A program made the translations under genes and the position numbers. A DNA stretch of 64,000 nt from Hyphomicrobiales bacterium (GTDB lineage Bacteria; Pseudomonadota; Alphaproteobacteria; Rhizobiales; Rhizobiaceae), in contig UBTA01000061.1 of NCBI GenBank assembly GCA_900468065.1, forward strand, positions 1 to 64,000, written 5' to 3'. Position 1 is the stretch's first letter. Each line of letters opens with the position of its first letter. Under the pieces are notes generated by a model that saw only the letters and a list, made by a program, of their open reading frames with translations, searched no databases and was not told where the DNA came from. Below are positions 8,822 through 18,036 of this stretch, in pieces.

Positions 8822-8914
8822 ATGGCGTTGCTAAAACCGGTTTCTTCATTGCTCCGCCGGGATAATTCGCCTACATAGCGGGCAAAATCCCATTCCGTCG
8901 GAGCAGTTCTCTCT

Positions 8915-10564
8915 ATGGCACGTCAATTCATTTATCATATGTCCGGGCTGAACAAGTCCTACGGCACCAAGAAGGTGCTGGAGAATGTCAATCTGTCGTT
9001 CTATCCGGACGCCAAGATCGGTATCCTCGGCCCGAACGGTGCCGGTAAGTCGACCGTGCTGCGCATCATGGCCGGGCTCGACACGGAATATACCGGCGAA
9101 GCCTGGGTCGCTCAGGGTGCGACCGTCGGCTACCTGGCGCAGGAGCCGCAGCTCGATCCCACCAAGACGGCGATGGAGAACGTCATGGAGGGGGTGGCCG
9201 ACAAGACCGCCATCCTCGAGCGCTACAACGAACTGATGATGAACTATTCCGACGAGACGGCGGAAGAGGGCTCGAAGCTTCAGGACATCATCGACGGTCA
9301 GAACCTGTGGGATCTCGAAAGCCAGGTCGAAATGGCGATGGAAGCTCTGCGCTGCCCGCCCGGCGATGCGGATGTGACCAGCCTGTCGGGGGGGGAGCGC
9401 CGCCGTCTGGCTCTGTGCAAGCTGCTGCTCTCCAAGCCGGATCTTTTGCTGCTCGACGAACCGACCAACCATCTGGACGCCGAAACCATCGGCTGGCTGG
9501 AAAACCATCTGCGCATGTATGCCGGCGCCGTGATGATGATCACCCACGATCGCTACTTCCTCGACAATGTCACGGGCTGGATTCTCGAGCTCGACCGTGG
9601 CCGCAGCATTCCTTACGAAGGCAACTACTCTGCATACCTGCTGGCCAAGGCCAAGCGCATGCAGCAGGAAAACCGCGAGGACGCCTCCCGTCAGAAGGCG
9701 ATCAGCCGTGAACAGGAATGGATCGCATCGAGCCCGAAAGCCCGCCAGTCGAAGTCGAAGGCCCGTATCAAGGCCTATGACGAACTGGTCGATGCAGCCG
9801 ACAAGATGCGTCTCGGCGATGCGCAGATCATCATTCCGATCGGCGAGCGCCTCGGTCAGGTGGTTATCGAAGCCGAGAACATTACCAAGGGTTACGGCGA
9901 CCGCGTGCTGATCGACGACCTGTCGATCAAGCTGCCGCCAGGCGGCATTGTCGGTGTCATCGGCCCGAACGGCGCCGGTAAGACGACGCTGTTCCGGATG
10001 ATCACCGGCCAGGAAAAGCCGGATAGCGGCACATTCCGCGTCGGCGATTCCGTCAAGCTCGGTTATGTCGACCAGAGCCGCGATGCACTCGATGGAACTA
10101 AGACCGTCTGGGAAGAAATTTCCGGTGGTGCCGAAGTCATCAAGCTCGGCAAGCTGGAAATGAATTCGCGCGCCTATTGCGGCGCCTTCAACTTCAAGGG
10201 CACCGACCAGCAGCAGAAGGTCGGCAATCTCTCCGGTGGTCAGCGCAACCGCGTTCACCTTGCCAAGATGCTGAAGGCGGGCGGCAATGTGCTCCTGCTC
10301 GACGAACCGACCAACGATCTCGATACGGAAACACTGGCAGCGCTTGAAATCGCGCTGGAAAACTTTGCCGGCTGCGCTGTGATCATCAGCCACGATCGCA
10401 TGTTCCTCGACCGGTTGGCCACGCATATCCTGGCCTTCGAAGGCGACAGCCACGTGGAGTGGTTCGAAGGCAACTTCGAGGACTACGAGAAGGATAAGAT
10501 CCGCCGCCTTGGCCCGGAATCGGTCAACCCGAGCCGCGTCAGCTACAAGCGCCTGACGCGCTAG
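8915..10564 (+). CDS. ettA: Energy-dependent translational throttle protein EttA (ABC-F)
   Basis: A 549-residue soluble ABC-F ATPase with two nucleotide-binding domains and no membrane segments. Walker [10 protein letters not shown] occurs at about 39-47 and again at about 350-358. Signatures [15 protein letters not shown] and [15 protein letters not shown] are each followed by Walker B LLLDEPTN(H/D)LD. The arm insertion in domain 1 ([19 protein letters not shown]) and the charged linker with [10 protein letters not shown] fit EttA, which binds the ribosomal E site and gates initiation according to ATP/ADP. Length matches the family. Single gene followed by its own terminator. Confidence 0.95.
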   Translation: MARQFIYHMSGLNKSYGTKKVLENVNLSFYPDAKIGILGPNGAGKSTVLRIMAGLDTEYTGEAWVAQGATVGYLAQEPQLDPTKTAMENVMEGVADKTAILERYNELMMNYSDETAEEGSKLQDIIDGQNLWDLESQVEMAMEALRCPPGDADVTSLSGGERRRLALCKLLLSKPDLLLLDEPTNHLDAETIGWLENHLRMYAGAVMMITHDRYFLDNVTGWILELDRGRSIPYEGNYSAYLLAKAKRMQQENREDASRQKAISREQEWIASSPKARQSKSKARIKAYDELVDAADKMRLGDAQIIIPIGERLGQVVIEAENITKGYGDRVLIDDLSIKLPPGGIVGVIGPNGAGKTTLFRMITGQEKPDSGTFRVGDSVKLGYVDQSRDALDGTKTVWEEISGGAEVIKLGKLEMNSRAYCGAFNFKGTDQQQKVGNLSGGQRNRVHLAKMLKAGGNVLLLDEPTNDLDTETLAALEIALENFAGCAVIISHDRMFLDRLATHILAFEGDSHVEWFEGNFEDYEKDKIRRLGPESVNPSRVSYKRLTR

Positions 10565-10633
10565 TCAGGGCGGGCGTTCGCGCCTGCGTACAGCAGGGCG
10601 GCATCCCGTTGCTTTGCCGGATTAAAACAGATC

Positions 10634-10659
10634 AGGCGGTCCGCAAGGGCCGCCTTTTT
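10634..10659 (+). terminator. Rho-independent terminator after ettA
   Basis: AGGCGGTCC-gcaa-GGGCCGCCT with one G-U pair, followed by TTTTT, about 70 nt past the ettA stop. Confidence 0.8.
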
Positions 10660-10715
10660 CATGTCTCGATGTCTGTGGCCAATACGACATTTCAACTTGC
10701 GAAAACTCCGAAAAT

Positions 10716-10737
10716 CACATAAACATATCTTTATGTG
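10716..10737. promoter_or_regulatory. Near-perfect 22-bp palindromic operator at the ArsR-type regulator start
   Basis: CACATAAA (10716-10723), centre CATATC, TTTATGTG (10730-10737). Ten of eleven symmetric base pairs match; only the innermost C/C pair fails. It lies 3 nt before the preferred start (10741) of the ArsR-type regulator, in an AT-rich stretch. Its size and symmetry suit an ArsR/SmtB dimer site, implying autorepression and control of the downstream metF. Confidence 0.65.
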
Positions 10738-10740
10738 TTG

Positions 10741-11781
10741 ATGGGGTTTATGATGGCGCGAGAACACGGGCTGGGGCTGGACGAGTTGGTCGACGTGCTG
10801 AAGGCAGCGGGCGAGCCGACGCGCATGCGTCTTCTGGCGCTTCTGGCTGCCGGCGATCTGACCGTCACCGATCTTACCGAAATTCTTGGTCAATCGCAGC
10901 CCCGAATTTCCCGCCATCTGAAGCTGCTTGCCGAAGTCGCGCTGATCGATCGCTATCAGGAAGGCGCCTGGGCCTATTTTCGCCTGAGGGGCGAGGGGGC
11001 GGGCGTTGCGCTGGTACGCGACCTGCTGTCGGCTTCCGATGTTACCGACGCGGTGCTGACGCGCGACGGCGAGCGGTTGGCGGCGCTGAAACAGGCGCGC
11101 TCCGAGAAGGCACAGGACTATTTCAGCCGCAATGCCTCCGAATGGGACGAGTTGCGCCGTCTGCATGTCAGCGAAGCGGATGTCGAGGCGGCCTTGAAAA
11201 AGGTTGTCGGTACGGAGCCGGTCGATGGCCTGCTCGATCTCGGAACGGGCACTGGCCGCATCCTCCAGCTTCTGGAAGGACTGTATCGCCGTGGTGTTGG
11301 CGTCGATGCCAGCCGTGACATGCTGGCCGTGGCCCGCGCCAATCTCGACCGTGCCGGCATCACCAAAGCCTCGATCCGGCATGGCGATATCTTCAACCTG
11401 CCGCTCGACGGCCGCCAGTTCGATCTCGTTACCATCCACCAGGTCCTGCACTTCCTGCCGCAGCCGCAAGCGGCGATTGCCGAGGCTGCCCGCATGCTTG
11501 TGCCCGGCGGGCGGCTGGCGATCATCGACCTTGCTCCGCATACGCTGGAATATCTGCGTGACGAGCACGCGCATATGCGTCTGGGCTTTTCGCGCCAGAC
11601 GATGGCCGACTGGCTGGAAAAGGCCGGTCTTTCCGTCGAGGAGACGGTGGACCTGACCCCGGAGACGGATCGGGACCGGCAGCTGACGGTGACCATCTGG
11701 CTTGCCCGCGATCAGCGGCAGACTGCGACAATCGATACACCCGAGGGCAAGCGCGCTCTCGCCTATGCCGGGAGGACATGA
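10741..11781 (+). CDS. ArsR-family regulator fused to SAM-dependent methyltransferase domain
   Basis: An N-terminal winged helix-turn-helix (about 10-95: LKAAGEPTRMRLLALLAAGDLTVTDL, then QSQPRISRHLKLL as recognition helix) is joined to a class I methyltransferase domain (about 150-270: LLDLGTGTGRILQLL, HQVLHFLPQP, LVPGGRLAIIDL). No metal-binding Cys pair is evident in the HTH, which argues against a metal sensor. The architecture and the tight link to metF (1 nt between stop and start) match the SahR-type methionine-cycle regulators, which respond to S-adenosylhomocysteine; that identity is inference. The start is uncertain: GTG 10735, ATG 10741, 10750 and 10753 are all in frame and ribosome sites are weak. 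Confidence 0.82.
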   Translation: MGFMMAREHGLGLDELVDVLKAAGEPTRMRLLALLAAGDLTVTDLTEILGQSQPRISRHLKLLAEVALIDRYQEGAWAYFRLRGEGAGVALVRDLLSASDVTDAVLTRDGERLAALKQARSEKAQDYFSRNASEWDELRRLHVSEADVEAALKKVVGTEPVDGLLDLGTGTGRILQLLEGLYRRGVGVDASRDMLAVARANLDRAGITKASIRHGDIFNLPLDGRQFDLVTIHQVLHFLPQPQAAIAEAARMLVPGGRLAIIDLAPHTLEYLRDEHAHMRLGFSRQTMADWLEKAGLSVEETVDLTPETDRDRQLTVTIWLARDQRQTATIDTPEGKRALAYAGRT

Positions 11782-11782
11782 C

Positions 11783-12709
11783 ATGCCGATACACACTCTT
11801 TACCCGGCCGAACGCGGAAACCTGCGGCTTTCCTTCGAGTATTTCCCACCGAAGAACGACGACATGGAAACCCAGCTGTTCCAGACGGTTTCCGCACTCT
11901 CCGCCTTCGATCCCGCCTTCGTGACGATGACCTATGGTGCTGGCGGTTCCACCAAGGCGCGTTCGCTGACGGCCGTGCAGCGGATGATCCATGACGAAGG
12001 TTTTGCCAATACTGCGGCTCACCTGACCTGCGTTGGGGCGCCGAAGGCGGAGGTGGATGCTGTCGTCGACGAGTTCATCGACACCGGCGTGCGTCATTTC
12101 GTGGTTCTGCGCGGGGATCCACCGGGTGGCGTCGGCGCGCGCTACGAGCCGTTTCCCGACGGCTACGAAAATGCTGCGGCACTGGTGGGTGCCATTCGGG
12201 CAAGGGGGGATTTCGATATTTCCGTGTCCGCCTATCCGGAAAAGCATCCGGAAAGCCCGGATGTCGATGCCGATATCGATATGCTGAAGCGCAAGGTCGA
12301 CAATGGCGCGACGCGGGCGCTCACCCAGTTCTTCTTCGATAACAATGATTTCGAGCGCTATCTTGAGCGCGTCCGGCGAGCGGGCATCACTATTCCGGTC
12401 GTCCCAGGTATCATGCCGATCAACAATCTGGCTGGGATCACCAAGTTTGCCGGGCTCTGTGGTGCAAAGGTTCCCGAGGCCATCGTCACCCGGCTGGTCC
12501 ATCTCGATGAAAGCCCGGAAGAGCGCTTCAAGGAAGCGACCCGTATCGCCGCCGAGCAGATCGTCGATCTGGCGCGCCGGGGCCTTCGCGATTTCCATCT
12601 CTACACGATGAACCGTTCGCCCCTGGTGGCGGCCGTGTGCGATCTGGTTGGGTTTGAACGGGTGGAACCGGCTGCTGTTCAGTCGCGTTCGGCGGGTGCC
12701 GCTGCCTGA
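11783..12709 (+). CDS. metF: 5,10-methylenetetrahydrofolate reductase
   Basis: The 308-residue FAD enzyme reduces methylene-THF to methyl-THF, the methyl donor for methionine synthase. TIM-barrel landmarks are SFEYFPPKND (about 16-25, catalytic Glu), FVTMTYGAGGST, HLTCVGA, LRGDPP (flavin-binding Asp), ISVSAYPEKHPES and FFFDND-like FFFDNNDFERY. The start follows GGGAGGACATGAC and lies 1 nt past the stop of the ArsR-methyltransferase gene, so the two are translated as a unit. Regulation through the palindrome at 10716-10737 is likely. Confidence 0.95.
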   Translation: MPIHTLYPAERGNLRLSFEYFPPKNDDMETQLFQTVSALSAFDPAFVTMTYGAGGSTKARSLTAVQRMIHDEGFANTAAHLTCVGAPKAEVDAVVDEFIDTGVRHFVVLRGDPPGGVGARYEPFPDGYENAAALVGAIRARGDFDISVSAYPEKHPESPDVDADIDMLKRKVDNGATRALTQFFFDNNDFERYLERVRRAGITIPVVPGIMPINNLAGITKFAGLCGAKVPEAIVTRLVHLDESPEERFKEATRIAAEQIVDLARRGLRDFHLYTMNRSPLVAAVCDLVGFERVEPAAVQSRSAGAAA

Positions 12710-12741
12710 AACGGGAGAGCGAGGCACTGCTGCAAACAGAA

Positions 12742-12779
12742 AGAAGCCCTTGAGACCGGATGGTTTCAAGGGCTTTTTT
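12742..12779 (+). terminator. Rho-independent terminator after metF
   Basis: Stem AGCCCTTGA (12745-12753) with TCAAGGGCT (12766-12774) and a further TTTTT, 33 nt past the metF stop. Confidence 0.85.
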
Positions 12780-12898
12780 GTCTTTGGCAGCTTCAGGTTT
12801 GCGGTCCTTGATGGGGCGCCTTGCCTGGCTGAGTCTTGCTGCAATGGATTGCGGTCTTAAAGTCCTTGTTTATCGATTGGACTATATGGCTAATGCTT

Positions 12899-12976
12899 TT
12901 AGATGAAAAGCATGCTTCCGATAAATACGAACGCTGCACTTATCATGAGGACATTCAACGAATGTGTCATTCCCAT
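12899..12976 (-). CDS. 25-residue single-span membrane micro-ORF
   Basis: ATG at 12976 follows an ideal ribosome site (AAGGAGG, 7 nt spacing) and is read for 25 codons to TAA. The peptide begins MGMTHSLNVLMISAAFVF and continues GSMLFI; after a polar N-terminus it is uniformly hydrophobic, enough for one membrane helix. It sits alone in the 534-nt gap between the metF terminator and a convergent permease gene. The 267 nt upstream (12977-13243) contain no other ORF; TTAA-rich sequence near 13146-13160 and a CATAAC-like -10 could belong to its promoter. No family recognised; function unknown. Confidence 0.5.
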   Translation of the reverse strand: MGMTHSLNVLMISAAFVFIGSMLFI

Positions 12977-13243
12977 AACCGGCCCTCCTTGCGTTGACAT
13001 CCGAAAGATAGGGGGAAAATGTCACGCATGAAAGGAAAAGTTATGCTGCGCTGCGGCAACTGGAGTGCGCAAAAGGCTTATCAACAGGGTTAAGGGTATG
13101 ATCGGAAAAGGTTTTGTCCGTTGCCACAATTTTTTCACAATGTCTTAACTCTGGTTAATGTAACGCGCTGAAATGCGCTGTGAGTGACCGATTGGACACA
13201 GCATCGGTCTTGCCGGGCAGCTGCTTGATTCCATGATCGGCGG

Positions 13244-14179
13244 TCAGGTGCGGCGGCCGGGCAGCAGGCGGCCGTCGAGCACCACGAGGCCGGCGGCGAT
13301 CAGCAGCATGCCGCCAATGTCGGTTTTTTCCAGCGTTTCCCCGAGGAACAAGACGCCGAGGACAATGGCGCTCGGTGGCACCAAAAGGGTGACCAGTGAC
13401 GTATTGGTGGCGCCGGCCCGGCTCATGATGCGAAAGAACAGGATATAACCGTAGGCAGTCGACAGAAGCGCCAACGCCAGGATCGCCAGCACCGAGGTCA
13501 CCGGCGGAAAGGGCAACTGCCATGGCTGATCGACGATCATAGACAGCGGCAGCATGATCAGCGTCGATGCGGTGAGCTGTCCGGCCGCAGTGACCGGCGC
13601 TGCCAGTCCCCGGAAGCGCTTGCCATAGGTTGCTGCGAAACCATAGCTGATCGCGGCTGCGACCGGAAAGAGCAGCGCCCAAAGCGGAATGTTGCTACCT
13701 GCCTGCGTGAGACCGGGCAGGGCGCTGGGGCCGATCAGCACCGCTGTGCCGCTGAGGCCGAGCAGGCAGCCGGCGATCTTGGCAAGGCTCAGTTTCTCAT
13801 CCTGCGTCAGCGCATTGGCGATCAGCACCGTCCAGACCGGCGTGGTGGCGTTGAGGATGGCCGCGAGACCAGCGCCGATCTGCGTCTGGCCAAGGAAGAT
13901 GAACGTGTGCGGAATGGCATTGTTGATCAGGCCCAAAAGCAGGAATTGCGGCCAGCGGGCCTTCAGTTCGCGGTAGATGTCGTAGCGGCCAAAAACGTAG
14001 ATATGCAGCGCCAATGCGGCCAGCGCCACCCGCAGCAGAACCAGCGTAAACGCCGGCACATGCTGGATGGCGATGCGCGCGAAAAAGAACGAACCGCCCC
14101 AGATCAGCCCGAGCAGAGCCAGAAGACCCCAAGTGGCAAGCGTCATACGGTTCTGCAAACCGTCCGTTTTCGCGTGCAT
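13244..14179 (-). CDS. EamA/DMT-family permease
   Basis: A 311-residue inner-membrane protein with two EamA repeats and ten predicted spans. Repeat 1 contains LLGLIWGGSFFFARIAIQHV and FIFLGQTQIGAGLAAILNATTPVW; repeat 2 contains LLSTAYGYILFFRIMSRAGAT and VTLLVPPSAIVLGVLFLGE. The latter is typical of RhaT/YdcZ-like amino-acid or metabolite exporters. GGGGAAGG lies 9 nt before the ATG; a second in-frame Met at 14146 is an alternative start. Monocistronic, divergent from the antiporter gene. Substrate unknown. Confidence 0.88.
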   Translation of the reverse strand: MHAKTDGLQNRMTLATWGLLALLGLIWGGSFFFARIAIQHVPAFTLVLLRVALAALALHIYVFGRYDIYRELKARWPQFLLLGLINNAIPHTFIFLGQTQIGAGLAAILNATTPVWTVLIANALTQDEKLSLAKIAGCLLGLSGTAVLIGPSALPGLTQAGSNIPLWALLFPVAAAISYGFAATYGKRFRGLAAPVTAAGQLTASTLIMLPLSMIVDQPWQLPFPPVTSVLAILALALLSTAYGYILFFRIMSRAGATNTSLVTLLVPPSAIVLGVLFLGETLEKTDIGGMLLIAAGLVVLDGRLLPGRRT

Positions 14180-14273
14180 GTGACTTGACCTTCCCCTGCC
14201 TCATTCGGAACATACCGACCGTTAAGGCGTAAGGTCGGATTTATCCACCCGATTCTTGAGCCGCGTCACAGAT

Positions 14274-15680
14274 ATGAAGGACGATCTGCTGGAGCCTTTG
14301 ACAACACAATCGATCGCTGCCGTGGCGCATGACGGCCAGGGGCTCATCTCCATCGCCATCGTGGTGGCGGTCGCAGCCATTCTGGGGCTGGGGTTCCTGC
14401 GCTTGCGTCAGCCGCCGCTGGTCGGCTTCATTCTGGCCGGCGTTGCATTGGGGCCGACGGGGTTCGGTTTCATCTCCAACAGCGCCAATGTCACGCTGCT
14501 GGCCGAAATGGGTGTCGTCGTCCTCCTGTTCTTCATCGGTATGGAACTGTCGATCAAGGCTTTCGTGCTCAGCCTGCGCCAGGCCTTGAGCGTCGCAGGC
14601 GGGCAGGTGATCGCAGCCATAGCAGCGGCAGGGCTGATCGCGCTGATTACCGGCGCGACCATGGCCGAAGGACTGATCCTTGGCTTCGTCATCGCGATGT
14701 CCTCCACCGTCGTTGCCATGAAAATGCTGGAAGACATGGGCGAGTTGCGCAGCGAGACCGGCAGGATCGCCGTCGGCGTGCTGATCGCGCAGGACATCGC
14801 TGTGGTCCCGATGCTGATCCTGGTCTCAAGCCTTGGCGGCGGGGAATTGCATATCGGCATCATCGCGGTCAAGATGGTCATCGCCATTGGGATTCTTGCG
14901 GCCTTGCTCTGGTGGTTCGGACGCCACGGCAAGTTGCGGGTTCCCTATAGCGAGGCTGTCGAGGACAAGGTCGAGATCCTGGCGCTCGGTGCGCTTGCTG
15001 TCTGTTTCGGCGCAGCCGCTATTTCCGGCCTTGCCGGCATGTCGCCGGCCTATGGGGCTTTTCTGTCCGGTATCGTGATCGGCAACTCGACGCTACGCAG
15101 CCGCGTCATTCCGGTGATCGAGCCGATCCAGAGCGTGCTGCTCGTGGTCTTCTTCCTGTCGATCGGTCTGTTGATCGACCTGACCTTTATCGGTGAGAAT
15201 TTTTGGTCGGTGCTGAGCGCTGCGCTGATCGTCATTGCGGCGAAGACCGTGCTGAACATCTTCCTGCTGCGCAAGACCGGCTCATCGCCGCAGATTGCCC
15301 TGGTGGCGGGCCTGTCGATGGCGCAGATCGGCGAGTTCTCGTTCGTGCTTGCCGCCGCAGGTCTTGGCGCCGGCGTCTTGCAGTTTGATACCTACAAGGT
15401 GGCAATCGCGGTGACGGCGGTGTCGCTGCTGGTTTCGCCGCTCTGGGTCAGCATGATGCACCGGCTGGAAAACATCGCCTCCGAACATCTGCTGACGTAC
15501 CGCAATGCCTTTACCGTCGCCTATGCGCGCGAACTGAACGAAGTGTCGAAACGGGGGGCGGCGCTTGCCGGCGCGCGCTGGTCGTTGAAGCTGCGCTACC
15601 GTGCGCTGCGGCTTGCCCGCCACCACCGGCGGCGGGCAAAATCTGACAACAAGCCTGAAACGGATGTTACAGAGCGCTGA
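14274..15680 (+). CDS. CPA2-family cation:proton antiporter (KefB/YbaL-like, membrane domain only)
   Basis: About 468 residues with 11-12 transmembrane helices. Landmarks are LRQPPLVGFILAGVALGP (about 50-65), the GMELS segment, a GFVIAMSSTVVAMKMLEDMGE half-helix and the proton-carrying LIAQDIAVVPML. A basic tail follows the last helix. The C-terminal TrkA-N/RCK nucleotide-binding domain of KefB/KefC is absent, so it is not the glutathione-gated type in that form. The start is uncertain: TTG 14256 and ATG 14274 both lack a clear ribosome site. Its last 14 nt overlap the convergent MltB-type gene. Confidence 0.88.
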   Translation: MKDDLLEPLTTQSIAAVAHDGQGLISIAIVVAVAAILGLGFLRLRQPPLVGFILAGVALGPTGFGFISNSANVTLLAEMGVVVLLFFIGMELSIKAFVLSLRQALSVAGGQVIAAIAAAGLIALITGATMAEGLILGFVIAMSSTVVAMKMLEDMGELRSETGRIAVGVLIAQDIAVVPMLILVSSLGGGELHIGIIAVKMVIAIGILAALLWWFGRHGKLRVPYSEAVEDKVEILALGALAVCFGAAAISGLAGMSPAYGAFLSGIVIGNSTLRSRVIPVIEPIQSVLLVVFFLSIGLLIDLTFIGENFWSVLSAALIVIAAKTVLNIFLLRKTGSSPQIALVAGLSMAQIGEFSFVLAAAGLGAGVLQFDTYKVAIAVTAVSLLVSPLWVSMMHRLENIASEHLLTYRNAFTVAYARELNEVSKRGAALAGARWSLKLRYRALRLARHHRRRAKSDNKPETDVTER

Positions 15681-16884
15681 GAACCGTCTGTGTTGCCCAA
15701 CCATCGGCAGGCATACCAAGGCGCAGCTGCTCCTTCTGGAGGGCCGCGCGGGTTCCTGATCCGAGGATACCGTCGATCTTGCCGACGTCATGCCCGAGAG
15801 CCTGCAGTTTCGTCTGCAGTGCCTTCATGCCTTCGTCGGTCAATCCCGGTTCCGGAGTATGGTTGTCGTAGGCCGGAGCGCCTGCGAGCCGGGTGGCGAA
15901 ATAGGCGGCCGAGGTCGTATAAATGAACGACTGGTTCCATTCCAGATAGACGTTGAAGTTCGGATAAGTCAGGAAGGCGACGCCGTGGCGGCCCTGCGGA
16001 ATGACCAGCGATGAAGCCAGCTGCGGGAACGCGGTGTTGCCGTCGCGCGGCTTGACGCCCAGCTTGAACCAGTCACCGGCAGTCATGCCCGTCTGCAGCC
16101 CGGTTTTCTCCCAAGGCAGGTTTTCCGGCAGGTTGACTTCCTGGATCCAGGGCTGGCCGGCGGTGAAGCCGAGGCTCTTGATGAATTTGGCGGCGGTCAG
16201 GATGGCATCCGGCGCGCTCTGCTTGAGATTGACATGACCGTCGCCATCGCCGTCCATGCCCTGCGCGATGATGTCTTCCGGCAGCATCTGCACCTGGCCG
16301 ATTTCGCCGGCCCATGCGCCGGTCGTGGTTTCCGGATCGAGATCGCCGTGCTGGACCATCTCGATGGCCGAGATCAACTGCGGACGGAACATTTCCGGGC
16401 GGCGGCAATCATGCGCCAGCGTTACCAGGGCGTTGCGGGTGTTGAAATCGCCCTGAACTGCGCCAAAATCGGTTTCCATTGCCCAGAAGGCTGTGATCAC
16501 CGGCGCCGGAACGCCGAATTCCTTTTCTGCCCGATCGAAGACTGCGGCATATTCCTTCATCTTCTTGGCGCCGATATCCAGCCGCGCCTTGCTGACGGTG
16601 CGCTGGGAGAATTCGGTGAAGCTCTGCTTGAACACACCCTGCGCGCGATCGCGGCTCAGCACCTTTTCGGAAAGGGCGGCACCGGCCAGCGCACGATCGA
16701 CCACGTCGGCCGGAATGCCCTTGGCGACCGCTTCAGCCTTGACGCCCTGCAGGAAGGTGGCGAGATCGCCGCCGCAGGGGGCTGCCGGTGTGGCAGGCTT
16801 GGCTGCCTGCTGCGCCAGCGCCGATGAGGTCAAGAGGGTGAGAAAACCGATCGAAAGAACGGAGCGCAGAGTGCTGCGTGTCAT
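15667..16884 (-). CDS. Lytic murein transglycosylase, MltB family, with C-terminal peptidoglycan-binding domain
   Basis: The 405-residue periplasmic enzyme cleaves the MurNAc-GlcNAc bond to give 1,6-anhydro ends. Signal peptide to about ALA-QQ (25). The SLT_2 domain (about 40-330) has the catalytic Glu in FWAMETDFG (about residue 136) and the motif GAWAGEIGQVQMLP. The C-terminal PG_binding_1 domain (about 345-405) reads LQTKLQALGHDVGKIDGILGSGTRAALQ. No lipobox is present, unlike E. coli MltB, so it should be soluble. AAGGA lies before the ATG. Its stop codon is inside the antiporter gene on the other strand. Confidence 0.93.
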   Translation of the reverse strand: MTRSTLRSVLSIGFLTLLTSSALAQQAAKPATPAAPCGGDLATFLQGVKAEAVAKGIPADVVDRALAGAALSEKVLSRDRAQGVFKQSFTEFSQRTVSKARLDIGAKKMKEYAAVFDRAEKEFGVPAPVITAFWAMETDFGAVQGDFNTRNALVTLAHDCRRPEMFRPQLISAIEMVQHGDLDPETTTGAWAGEIGQVQMLPEDIIAQGMDGDGDGHVNLKQSAPDAILTAAKFIKSLGFTAGQPWIQEVNLPENLPWEKTGLQTGMTAGDWFKLGVKPRDGNTAFPQLASSLVIPQGRHGVAFLTYPNFNVYLEWNQSFIYTTSAAYFATRLAGAPAYDNHTPEPGLTDEGMKALQTKLQALGHDVGKIDGILGSGTRAALQKEQLRLGMPADGWATQTVLSAL

Positions 16885-16917
16885 CGCAAGTCCTTGTTGT
16901 AAGGCCGGAACCGGCCG

Positions 16918-16943
16918 AAAGCAGCGGGAAAACGGCTGCTTTT
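16918..16943. terminator. Possible terminator after the GH25 gene
   Basis: AAAGCAGC and GCTGCTTT flank a 9-nt loop between the minus-strand GH25 and MltB-type genes. The T-run in the minus direction is only three bases, so it is weak. Confidence 0.35.
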
Positions 16944-17015
16944 GTTTCGCTGAAAATATGGCAGCGGCTGTCGCACGGCAATGGGGCGGAAAGAAGAAAT
17001 GCCGCCGCGTCTGTC

Positions 17016-17816
17016 TCAGTTTTGCGCCAGTGCGCGGGGTTTGGAAACGGCCGCTACCCAGCTCTTCCAGTTCTTCTGGGAGCCCGCAAAAACGTTGATA
17101 TCGGCATTGCCGTCGATGCCGGGGATGACGCCGGTGCTGGTATATTGCCAGAAGGCCCAGCGGCGCTCGGTGTAGATTTCCGTCGGGTGTGCTGCGACCG
17201 AGCGGACCCAGAAATGATAGTCCTTGAACTGGCCGACCAGGTTGTCCCGGTGGAAATCGACCGAGGTATAGATGATCGGGCGCTTGCCATAATAGGCTTC
17301 CAGCCGGTCCATGAAACGCTTCATTTCGCTCTGGACGGTCAGCGGTGACGGCCGATACTTGCAGGTCTTGGATTCACCGTTCCATTCGACATCGAGAACC
17401 GGCGGCAGGTAGACCGCGCTCTTTGGTACATTGGCGATGAACCAATCGGCCTGCTGGTCGGCCGTCGAGCAGAAATAGTAGAAATGATAGGGCGCGTAGG
17501 GCAGGCCGGCGGCGCGGGCCTGCTGCCAGTATTCGCCGAACTTGGCGTCAATCCGGTCCTTGCCTTCCGTCGCCTTGATGAAAGCGAAGGAGACGCCCGA
17601 GCCTTTCACCTTGGCCCAGTCGATATCACCCTGCCATTTCGACACGTCGATGCCGTGGATATTGTGATGCTGCGGCGTCTTCGCGCCAAAATTCTGCGGA
17701 TCCTTGTCCTGGAATTTCGGCGGAATCGATGCGGTGGAGACGAGATCGTAATCTGTCGATGTGCAGGCGGAAAGCAGCGAGACAATAGGCAGAAGAGCCA
17801 GGAATAGCCGGCGCAT
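17016..17816 (-). CDS. GH25-family lysozyme-like lipoprotein
   Basis: A 266-residue glycoside hydrolase family 25 protein, expected to cleave beta-1,4 MurNAc-GlcNAc bonds. The start at 17816 is preferred because MRRLFLALLPIVSLLSAC forms a textbook lipoprotein signal with the lipobox Cys at 18. Catalytic-barrel motifs are IHGIDVSKWQGDIDW, FAFIKATEGK, the DxE pair in PPVLDVEWNGE, and the late FWQYTSTG. It is probably anchored to a membrane facing the periplasm. Gene 131 nt upstream of the MltB-type gene in the same orientation, so the two may be co-expressed wall hydrolases. Confidence 0.9.
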   Translation of the reverse strand: MRRLFLALLPIVSLLSACTSTDYDLVSTASIPPKFQDKDPQNFGAKTPQHHNIHGIDVSKWQGDIDWAKVKGSGVSFAFIKATEGKDRIDAKFGEYWQQARAAGLPYAPYHFYYFCSTADQQADWFIANVPKSAVYLPPVLDVEWNGESKTCKYRPSPLTVQSEMKRFMDRLEAYYGKRPIIYTSVDFHRDNLVGQFKDYHFWVRSVAAHPTEIYTERRWAFWQYTSTGVIPGIDGNADINVFAGSQKNWKSWVAAVSKPRALAQN

Positions 17817-18036
17817 GAGGTTTCCGTTCTGAAACGATCGACGTTGCTGCCTCACATGATGATATCCGCTGATGTGAATCCCCCAGGAGGCATGAACCTC
17901 ATTTTCACCATATCATCGTAAAAATTGCGTTAGTTTCAAGCGGCAATTGCGAAAGCGGCGCAGCAAAACGCCAGCGGCACGCATTTGCCGACGGTTCAAC
18001 AGTAGAACGCGATGATGTCGTGGGGCTTGCGCCGGA

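Noticed and set aside
17892-17921. Nine-codon leader ORF after AGGAGG upstream of the GH25 gene
   Set aside because: The ribosome site is only 1 nt from the ATG, and it lies on the strand opposite to the adjacent genes.
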